Below the pieces are notes generated by a model that saw only the letters and a list, made by a program, of their open reading frames with translations, ran no database searches and was not told the DNA's origin. A DNA stretch of 38,777 nt from JAIVHA01 sp965367295 (lineage in GTDB: Bacteria; Pseudomonadota; Gammaproteobacteria; DSM-19610), in the NCBI GenBank assembly GCA_965367295.1, contig CBDUHN010000035.1:1-38777 (forward strand). Reading direction: 5' to 3'. This document shows positions 32,153 through 38,777 of this stretch, one piece after another. Both the position numbers and the translations under genes were made by a program. How positions within the stretch are numbered: position 1 is the stretch's first letter; the number at the start of each line of letters is the position of its first letter.

Positions 32153-34789
32153 ATGAGTACAAAATTTACGCGGACTGTCGTGGCCTGTGCCGTGGCGGCC
32201 ACCCTGATTGTAGGTTGTGGCGGTAAAGAAGAGCGCAAGGCTGCGTATATGGAGCGCGGCAAGATCTATTTCGAAGAAAATAATATCGACAAGGCAAAGG
32301 TTGAATTCAAGAATGTGCTGCAGATCGATCCGAAGACCGCAGAAGCCCATTACTACATAGGGCGTTTGGCGGAACAGGAACAGGAGTGGGCCAAGGCGTT
32401 TGGTTCCTATAACAAGGCCGTTGAACTGGATCCGGCTTTTTCCGAAGCGCGTGTAAAGCTTGGACAATTCTACCTGTTGCAGGCCGGTGCGGAAAAATCC
32501 CGGGGTGATGAGGATGGTGCCGAGAATGCCATCAACAAGGCGAAGGAACAGGTGGATGCCCTCCTGAAGCAGAATCCCGATGACCTGGATGCCCTTGTGT
32601 TACAGGCATCGATCGATGCCCGGCAGGGGCGCAGCGATCTTGCCATAAGCTCCCTGGAGAAAATCCTGAAACAGGATGCGTCCAGAAGCAATGCGGTTGT
32701 GCTGCTGGCGCGCCTGTATGAAACAAATGGGTCGATTGATCGGGCCCGTGAGAAACTGGAATCCGCGGTTGCACAGAATCCGGATGATATTGGTCTTCGT
32801 ACCCAGCTTGTGCAGTTTTATAATCGCCAGAAGGATTCCGATGCAGCGGTCGCGCAAATGCGTGAATTGATTCGGTTGCGGCCGGAGATGCTGGATTACC
32901 GTGTTGCGCTTGCCGCTCAATATATGCAGAGCGGGAATACGGACCAGGCAGAAGCGGTACTGCGCGAAGCAATTGCCGCAGACGAAACGGATCCAAAACG
33001 TTATCTGACACTGGTGCAGTTCCTGGCATCGCAAAAAGGAGTGGAGGCGGCGATTGCCGAATTAAAATCCACCATAGACAAGTATGGGGACATGATGGAG
33101 TTGCGCTTTGGTCTTGCGCAGCTCTATCAGGAGTCGGGGGATGCCGCCAAGGCAAAAGAAGTGCTGCAAGGTGTTATTGCGCATGAAAGAACGGAACCAA
33201 AAGGACTTCAGGCCCGTGTTCGCCTTGCCGAGTTGTACGGCAATGAGGGAAATTATACCGAGGTGCGGCGTCTGGCAGGCGAAGTCCTAAAGGAGAATCC
33301 CAAGGATAACCAGGCGCTGCTGCTCAAGGGGCGCCTTGACCTGCAGGAAGGCAAGCTGGATGAGGCGGTGGCCGCCTTCCGTTCTATTCTGAAGGATCAA
33401 CCGGATGCTGTTCCGGTGCTGATGATGCTGGCGCAGGCGCATATGAATAAGGGGGAAACCGAGCTGGCCGGTGATCAATTGCGCCGGGCAGTGGAAATTG
33501 CCCCGCAGGATACTACGGCACGACTGAGTTATGCCCGCTTCCTGCTGGCCAAGGGGGATCAGGCAGGAGCTGCCGGACAGGTGGACGCCGTGTTGAGTGC
33601 TAATCCTTCTGATACACAGGCCCTGGGTGCCCAGGCCGATCTCCTGTTTGCCAAGCGTGATCTTTCCGGGGTGAAAGGGGTGCTGGAAAAGCTGAAACAG
33701 GCTTCGCCGGATTCGCCTGAAGGTAATCTGCGTATGGCGAAGCTGCTGCTGACGGAGCAGGACCTGGATGGTGCCTTGCGTGAAGCCGATGCGGCGCTGG
33801 CAAAGGACCCCAGCAATTTTGGTGCGATGATCATCAAGTCGGATGTGCTCGCTTCCAGGAATGATGCTGATGCGCTGCAAAAGATTTTGCAATTGATGCA
33901 GGAGGCGTATCCGGATTCACCGGAAGGCTACTTCCGGATGGGACGTGTCTACCGCGCTGCGGGCAAACAGGATATGGCATTGTCCGAGTATGAAAAGGCA
34001 CTGGAGCGTGCCTCGGGGCCCGGCGAAGTGCAGATGTTGAAGGAAATCATCGAAACAGAGATGGCTTTGGGGGCAGCGGATAAGGCCGAGGCTCGTTTGA
34101 AGGCCATTCTAGATCAGGATGCAAAGCACCCCGTCGCGCATGATCTGCTTGGCATGGTGTACCTGAATCAAAAGCGCTTCCCTGAAGCAGAGGCAGCCTT
34201 CTCCGAGCAGATCAAGGTGAACCCGAATAGCAGCACGGTCTATTCCCAGTTGGCCTCCGCCCGAATAGCGCAGGAAAACCTCGCTGCTGCCGCAGCAGCG
34301 TATGAAGATGGCCTGAAGGTGATGCCGGATGATCTGCGCTTGCAGATCGGTCTGGCCGGTGTCGAGGAACAGCGTGGAAACTATACTCATGCCATGGACA
34401 TCTATGGCCAGGTGCTGAGCAAGGTACCGGACAATGCTCTTGCCACCAATAATCTCGCTGCCCTGCTGGCGGATCATGGAGAAGACGCACAGAGTCTTGA
34501 AAAGGCGAAGTCACTGGCGGCAAAACTGGCGCAGCTCCCCCAGCCGGCATTCCAGGACACCGTTGGTTGGGTGCACTTCAAGGCGGGCGAATATGACCAG
34601 GCAGTGAAGGTGCTGAAGACGGTAGTGGAGCAGGCACCCCAGGTGCCGATCTTCCAGTACCATCTGGGTATGGCCAGCTACAAGCAGGGTGATAGCGCGG
34701 CTGCGAAAACCCATCTGGCCAAGGCGCTGGAACTGGGCGAGTTCTCCGGGATGGAACAGGCGCGGGAGGTGCTCGAGAAACTCCCGTAA
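32153..34789 (+). CDS. prsT: PEP-CTERM-system TPR-repeat lipoprotein PrsT
   Basis: An 878-aa lipoprotein with a signal peptide ending in LIVGCGGK (lipobox Cys22), followed by tetratricopeptide repeats over nearly the full length, such as KAKVEFKNVLQIDPKTAEAH near the start and YDQAVKVLKTVVEQAPQVPI near the end. Very long TPR lipoproteins of this build (PrsT) accompany exosortase loci together with PrsK and PrsR, and are thought to be part of the export or assembly machinery; the exact role is not known. AGGAGG lies just before the ATG. The gene follows fcl by 35 nt and ends in a strong terminator, so it closes the transcription unit. Confidence 0.88.
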   Translation: MSTKFTRTVVACAVAATLIVGCGGKEERKAAYMERGKIYFEENNIDKAKVEFKNVLQIDPKTAEAHYYIGRLAEQEQEWAKAFGSYNKAVELDPAFSEARVKLGQFYLLQAGAEKSRGDEDGAENAINKAKEQVDALLKQNPDDLDALVLQASIDARQGRSDLAISSLEKILKQDASRSNAVVLLARLYETNGSIDRAREKLESAVAQNPDDIGLRTQLVQFYNRQKDSDAAVAQMRELIRLRPEMLDYRVALAAQYMQSGNTDQAEAVLREAIAADETDPKRYLTLVQFLASQKGVEAAIAELKSTIDKYGDMMELRFGLAQLYQESGDAAKAKEVLQGVIAHERTEPKGLQARVRLAELYGNEGNYTEVRRLAGEVLKENPKDNQALLLKGRLDLQEGKLDEAVAAFRSILKDQPDAVPVLMMLAQAHMNKGETELAGDQLRRAVEIAPQDTTARLSYARFLLAKGDQAGAAGQVDAVLSANPSDTQALGAQADLLFAKRDLSGVKGVLEKLKQASPDSPEGNLRMAKLLLTEQDLDGALREADAALAKDPSNFGAMIIKSDVLASRNDADALQKILQLMQEAYPDSPEGYFRMGRVYRAAGKQDMALSEYEKALERASGPGEVQMLKEIIETEMALGAADKAEARLKAILDQDAKHPVAHDLLGMVYLNQKRFPEAEAAFSEQIKVNPNSSTVYSQLASARIAQENLAAAAAAYEDGLKVMPDDLRLQIGLAGVEEQRGNYTHAMDIYGQVLSKVPDNALATNNLAALLADHGEDAQSLEKAKSLAAKLAQLPQPAFQDTVGWVHFKAGEYDQAVKVLKTVVEQAPQVPIFQYHLGMASYKQGDSAAAKTHLAKALELGEFSGMEQAREVLEKLP

Positions 34790-34818
34790 CAATCCCGGAA
34801 ACATTGCACCATACCCCG

Positions 34819-34848
34819 CTCCCCGGCACTGTCCGGGGAGTTTTGTTT
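34819..34848 (+). terminator. Rho-independent terminator after prsT
   Basis: CTCCCCGG (34819-34826) and CCGGGGAG (34833-34840) form a perfect 8-bp G/C-rich stem with a 6-nt loop, followed directly by TTTTGTTT. This is a textbook intrinsic terminator 29 nt after the prsT stop, ending the unit before the separately expressed prsK-prsR pair. Confidence 0.9.
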
Positions 34849-35198
34849 CAGGGGGGGGGCGGATCAATTTTCCTCTCCCCGGCCTTCTCCCCGGGGGGAA
34901 GGGGTGTTCATGAGAACGACGCTGGTTTGCTTGCGGTTGTTCCGGTCATTGCCTTTGGATGCCCGCTGCATCGGATACAACGTTGCTACCTGAAGCCGTT
35001 TGATTTTAAAGGAAATAGAGCTGTTGCCGCTATGTAAAGGCAGGGCACCATGATATGGGGCGGGTGCTTGGCACCACCCGCTACCGGCGCTATAGTGCAG
35101 GTCCGCAGTATCAAAGCCCGCCAGTACGAACGTATAACTATATGATGTGTAAGCTTGTCCATTGATGCAGCATGTGAGGGTGAGGGGGTTCTGACGCT
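34849..35198. other. Intergenic region upstream of prsK
   Basis: No gene is seen in these 350 nt. The left end has a run of nine or ten G and then a C/T-rich dispersed repeat (about 34869-34905: CCTCTCCCCGGCCTTCTCCC, then GGGGGGAAGGGG). A hairpin GCGGGTG/CACCCGC lies at 35060-35081 and includes TGGCAC; the spacing to a possible -12 box does not fit sigma-54. The prsKR promoter should be in the right half. Confidence 0.45.
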
Positions 35199-37343
35199 AT
35201 GCCGATCGTAGGTGTCTACAGCTACTCCGCAGGCGCGCTGGCATTCCTGATGCTGGCCATGGTGCTGTTTACCGGGCCGCACGGACGAATGCAGAAACAC
35301 CTGCTGTTGCTGGCTGCGGTGATCAGCATGGTCTGGCTGCTAACGGTCGCTACACAAATTCATCTCGAAGCTTCCCTCTTTGCCAGCCACATCCTGGAAC
35401 TGTTGCGCAATCTTGCCTGGATAGCCTTTCTGGCCCGTGCGGTTACGGCCGGTTATGGTGATGAGGAACTCGCGCGACGCCGTTATCGGTCGGTGTTGCT
35501 GATCACGGGCTCTTTCATCCTGTTGCTGATCTCGCTTACCGTTGAGCGCTATGCATCAGGACGTGCTCTGCTGTCTTCCACTGGTGTCGACTGGCTGTTG
35601 GCCGGGCACGTGGCAATCGCCGTCTTTGGCCTGATCTTGATCGAGCAACTGATTCGCAATGTGCGTCCCGAATCAAGACGCGCGGTGAAATATCTCTGCG
35701 TAGGGGTGGGCGGATTATTCGTCTATGACTTTTATCTTTATTCTGATGCACTGTTGTTCCAGCGCATTGATGCCAGCCTGTACCAGGCCAGGGGTTTGAT
35801 CAATGCCCTGACCGTTCCGGTCATCGCCATGGCCATGGTGCGCGACCCACACTGGTCGCTGGAGGTATATGTATCCCGGCGAGTGGTCTTCCACACGGCC
35901 GCCCTGCTGGGTACGGGCCTGTATCTGTTGGCCATGGGCGTGGGTGGCTATTTCGTGCGTAGCTATGGCGGTAGCTGGGGTGGCGTAGCCCAGGTGATCT
36001 TCCTGTTTGCAGCCTTGCTGCTGCTGGCGGTGCTGCTGTTTTCCGGTCAGCTGCGTGCCTATCTACGGGTGATCATCAGCAAGCACTTCTTTCATTTCAA
36101 ATATGAATACCGCGACGAGTGGCTGCGTTTCATCAGCACCTTGACCATGGATGGGGAGGATGCCCGTCTGCGGGAACGGGCGATACAGGCGGTGGCAAAT
36201 ATCCTGGACAGCCCCGGCGGCCTGCTCTGGTTGCGGCGTGATCCGGACCGTTATGAATGTGTGGCTGGCTGGTGCCTGCAGCCGCCGGAGGGTTTGACGC
36301 TGGCAGCGGACAGTCCCTTCACCCAGTTTCTGGAACGTGAGCAATGGGTCATCAACCTGGATGAATACGAGCAGGACCGCAAGCGCTATGGCGGCTTGCA
36401 GATCCCCGACTGTTTTGTCGCGATTCCCGAGGCCTGGGTGGTTACGCCGTTGATCCTGCATGATCGCCTGATGGGATTCATGTTGCTGACCCGTTCCCCG
36501 GCCACACACCATTTCAACTGGGAGGATTATGATCTGCTGCGTACCGTCGGGCAGCAGGCGGCTGCACACCTGGCACAGCTGGATGCCTCCAAGGCGCTGG
36601 CGGACGCCAAGCAGTTCGAGGCCTGCAGTCAGTTATCCGCTTACGTGATGCACGATCTCAAGAACCTCATTGCCCAGTTGTCACTGGTGGTATCCAACGC
36701 TGCCCGGCATAAGCACAATCCGCAGTTCATGGAAGATGCCATCACCACGGTGGACAACTCGGTGGACAAGATGAGCCGCCTGCTGGCACATATTCGCAGT
36801 GGTGGCGTACAGGCAGGGGAAACCCGGGAAGTGGATGTCTGCGAAATGTTGCACGATGTCTGCGACACCATGTCATCGGGGCTGCCGGCGCCGCGCCTGG
36901 ATTGTCAGGCCACCGGCCTCATGGTGCGCTGCAACCTGGATCGTTTCGCAGCCGTCACCGGCCACGTGATCCGCAATGCGCAGGATGCCACTCCCGATGA
37001 CGGCATCCTGATCGTGCGCCTGTTCAAGCAGAATGATCAGGCGGTGATCGAGGTGCAGGACAATGGCGCCGGCATGGATCAGGAGTTTATCCGCGAACAG
37101 CTGTTCCGTCCCTTTGTGAGTACCAAGGGGGCGTCCGGTATGGGCATCGGTGCTTACGAGACACGCGAATTCATCCGCGGGCTGGGCGGTGATGTACAGG
37201 TGTTCAGCCGCCCCGGTGAAGGTACTACATTCCGCATGAATGTGCCCATTAGCGAAGAAATCAAAAATCACGTAAAGTTGGGGGCTGGGGAGAATAGTAG
37301 GAACCCGAATGACAACAAGTACAAAGAAACTGCTAGTTGTTGA
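35199..37343 (+). CDS. prsK: Sensor histidine kinase PrsK
   Basis: A 714-aa membrane sensor kinase of the PrsK family found with exosortase loci. The N-terminal about 290 residues contain eight or more hydrophobic segments. A GAF-like domain follows (about 310-465), then the phosphoacceptor His485 in YVMHDLKNLIAQLSL and an HATPase domain with VIRNAQDATPD (N box), EVQDNGAGMD (G1) and STKGASGMGIGAYETRE (F/G2). It probably senses an envelope or redox signal and phosphorylates PrsR; the signal is unknown. ATG 35199 has a GAGGGGG stretch upstream. The last 35 nt overlap prsR, so the pair is cotranscribed. Confidence 0.92.
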   Translation: MPIVGVYSYSAGALAFLMLAMVLFTGPHGRMQKHLLLLAAVISMVWLLTVATQIHLEASLFASHILELLRNLAWIAFLARAVTAGYGDEELARRRYRSVLLITGSFILLLISLTVERYASGRALLSSTGVDWLLAGHVAIAVFGLILIEQLIRNVRPESRRAVKYLCVGVGGLFVYDFYLYSDALLFQRIDASLYQARGLINALTVPVIAMAMVRDPHWSLEVYVSRRVVFHTAALLGTGLYLLAMGVGGYFVRSYGGSWGGVAQVIFLFAALLLLAVLLFSGQLRAYLRVIISKHFFHFKYEYRDEWLRFISTLTMDGEDARLRERAIQAVANILDSPGGLLWLRRDPDRYECVAGWCLQPPEGLTLAADSPFTQFLEREQWVINLDEYEQDRKRYGGLQIPDCFVAIPEAWVVTPLILHDRLMGFMLLTRSPATHHFNWEDYDLLRTVGQQAAAHLAQLDASKALADAKQFEACSQLSAYVMHDLKNLIAQLSLVVSNAARHKHNPQFMEDAITTVDNSVDKMSRLLAHIRSGGVQAGETREVDVCEMLHDVCDTMSSGLPAPRLDCQATGLMVRCNLDRFAAVTGHVIRNAQDATPDDGILIVRLFKQNDQAVIEVQDNGAGMDQEFIREQLFRPFVSTKGASGMGIGAYETREFIRGLGGDVQVFSRPGEGTTFRMNVPISEEIKNHVKLGAGENSRNPNDNKYKETASC

Positions 37344-38664
37344 GGACGATCCCGGTCTTCAGACACAGCTCCGTTGGTGTTTTGAAGGCTTTGAGGTAAT
37401 TATTGCCGGTGACCGGGAAACAGCACTGGAAGAACTGGAGCGTCATCATCCACCCGTTGTAACCCTGGATCTGGGCCTGCCGCCCGACACCGATGGCACG
37501 TCGGAGGGTTTCGCGACCCTGGAACAGATCCTCGAACGTGCGCCACACACCAAGGTGATTGTGGTGACCGGCAACAATGACCGCAATAATGCCCTGCATG
37601 CCGTGGCGCTGGGCGCCTATGACTTTTTCTACAAGCCGATTGATGCGGACCTGTTGGGGTTCATCGTCAACCGGGCCTTCCGGCTGCATGAAATCGAAGC
37701 CGAGAATAACCGTCTCAGCCTGCAGCACCCCCAGTCACCGCTGGAAGGGGTAATCACCGCCAGCCCGGAGATGCTCAAGGTCTGCCGTACCATTGAAAAG
37801 GTGGCGCCGGCGGATGCCACGGTGCTGTTGCTGGGGGAGTCCGGCACCGGCAAGGAGTTGCTCGCCCGTTCGCTGCATGCACTGAGCAATCGCGGTGATG
37901 AGCGCTTCGTGGCCATCAACTGTGCCGCGATACCGGAAAACCTGCTGGAGTCGGAGCTGTTCGGTTATGAGAAGGGCGCCTTTACCGGGGCCGTGAAACA
38001 GACCCCGGGCAAGATCGAGACCGCCAGTGGTGGCACCCTGTTCCTTGATGAAGTGGGCGATATGCCCCTGCCGTTGCAGGCCAAGCTGCTGCGTTTCCTG
38101 CAGGAGCGCATTATCGAACGCGTCGGCGGGCGCCAGGAGATCCCCGTGGATGTGCGGGTCATCTGCGCCACCCACAAAGACCTGCTGGCCATGAGCCGGG
38201 AAAAGGAGTTTCGCGAGGATCTGTATTACCGCATCAGCGAAATCACGGTGCGGATTCCCGCGCTGCGGGAGCGCCAGGGCGATGTGCTGTTACTGGCCCG
38301 GGTGTTTCTGGAAAATGCCAGCAAGCAACATGGCAAGCAGATGCACCGCTTCAGCAAGGATGCGCTGGCGGCATTGGAGGCCTATCCCTGGCCTGGGAAT
38401 GTGCGCGAGCTGGAAAACCGCGTGAAGCGTGCCGTGATCATGGCGGAAAGCAAACAGATCTCGGCGAGCGATCTTGAACTTGGAGGCTCCAGCCATGATG
38501 AACGTGCCTCGTTCAACCTGCGTGAAATCCGCGACCAGGCCGAACGTCAGGCCGTGGTGCGGGCGCTGGGGCATGTGGGGGGCAAGGTCTCCCAGGCGGC
38601 GGAACTGCTGGGGGTGAGCCGGCCGACCATGTATGACCTGCTGAAGAAATTCAATCTCAAATAG
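37309..38664 (+). CDS. prsR: Sigma-54-dependent response regulator PrsR
   Basis: A 451-aa NtrC-type regulator. A receiver domain (1-125) has the acidic pair EDD and phosphorylation site Asp54 (VTLDLGLPPD), then a AAA+ domain with Walker A GESGTGKE (176-183), the sigma-54-contacting GAFTGA (223-228) and GGTLFLDEVGDM as Walker B, and a C-terminal Fis-type HTH ending in SQAAELLGVSRPTMYDLL. PrsR works with RNA polymerase carrying sigma-54 to turn on genes of the exosortase/EPS system. It overlaps prsK by 35 nt in another frame. Targets should have -24/-12 promoters; only one weak candidate was found in the window. Confidence 0.94.
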   Translation: MTTSTKKLLVVEDDPGLQTQLRWCFEGFEVIIAGDRETALEELERHHPPVVTLDLGLPPDTDGTSEGFATLEQILERAPHTKVIVVTGNNDRNNALHAVALGAYDFFYKPIDADLLGFIVNRAFRLHEIEAENNRLSLQHPQSPLEGVITASPEMLKVCRTIEKVAPADATVLLLGESGTGKELLARSLHALSNRGDERFVAINCAAIPENLLESELFGYEKGAFTGAVKQTPGKIETASGGTLFLDEVGDMPLPLQAKLLRFLQERIIERVGGRQEIPVDVRVICATHKDLLAMSREKEFREDLYYRISEITVRIPALRERQGDVLLLARVFLENASKQHGKQMHRFSKDALAALEAYPWPGNVRELENRVKRAVIMAESKQISASDLELGGSSHDERASFNLREIRDQAERQAVVRALGHVGGKVSQAAELLGVSRPTMYDLLKKFNLK

Positions 38665-38695
38665 CCATAGGGCAGGGGTTGGTTGTAGATCCGTT

Positions 38696-38730
38696 GTAGG
38701 TCGGGATTGTAGGTCGGGCTTCAGCCCGAC
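38696..38730. repeat. REP-like palindrome, copy 2 (family B)
   Basis: GTAGGTCGGG at 38696-38705 is repeated as GTAGGTCGGGCT at 38709-38720 and followed by AGCCCGAC (38723-38730), giving an 8-bp hairpin GTCGGGCT/AGCCCGAC. This is the same family as 4971-4996. It lies after prsR and could affect the 3' end of its mRNA. Confidence 0.65.
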
Positions 38731-38777
38731 AAAAACATCATTCTCATCGAGACGCCAGGATTTCCACGGAGGGAAAT

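Noticed and set aside
35060..35081. TGGCAC within the hairpin before prsK as a sigma-54 promoter
   Set aside because: The downstream GC is two bases too close to fit the -24/-12 spacing.

Overview
The window looks like chromosomal DNA of a moderately GC-rich gammaproteobacterium. The mutY-yggX pair, a consensus-type tRNA-Phe gene and the sequence style of the housekeeping genes point there; no genus can be fixed from the sequence alone. Flanking housekeeping genes are visibly GC-rich, while roughly 18.3-26.6 kb is lower in GC, as is common for exchanged polysaccharide genes.

Left part (1-9.9 kb). A 3' fragment of a UDP-glucuronate 4-epimerase-type gene is followed by mutY-yggX and a convergent AmrS-type radical SAM gene. 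A tRNA-Phe gene comes next. Its last 37 nt are repeated twice downstream at the ends of two 157-bp units, and between the units sits a two-gene excisionase-like HTH/PIN toxin-antitoxin cassette. A second toxin-antitoxin pair (HipB/HipA-like) with clear operator palindromes follows, then glycerate kinase (minus strand) and a phosphohexomutase (plus strand).

Main part (10.1-38.7 kb). Almost everything is on the plus strand and forms an exopolysaccharide/exosortase locus. An ATP-sulfurylase-like/APS-kinase fusion probably makes PAPS for two sulfotransferases. The carbohydrate genes are a Wzx flippase fused to an SGNH-like domain, a WecG/TagA-type transferase, a Wzy/ligase-type polymerase, one GT2 and three GT4 glycosyltransferases, a methyltransferase, and a secreted glycoside hydrolase with carbohydrate-binding-like domains. 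Then come an XrtD-type exosortase fused to an EpsI domain, a long WecA-like initiating phosphotransferase, gmd and fcl for GDP-L-fucose, the TPR lipoprotein PrsT, and the PrsK/PrsR two-component pair; PrsR is a sigma-54 activator.

Read together, the locus suggests a fucose-containing and probably sulfated secreted polysaccharide, coupled to exosortase-dependent protein sorting and controlled by PrsK/PrsR. No exosortase substrate (VPLPA- or PEP-CTERM protein) and no Wza/Wzc-type export genes are visible here, so they must lie elsewhere if present. The least ordinary features are the sulfurylase domain with degenerate catalytic motifs and an in-frame repeat insertion, the flippase-SGNH fusion that lacks the usual nucleophile serine, and the tRNA-Phe-associated tandem units flanking a toxin-antitoxin cassette.
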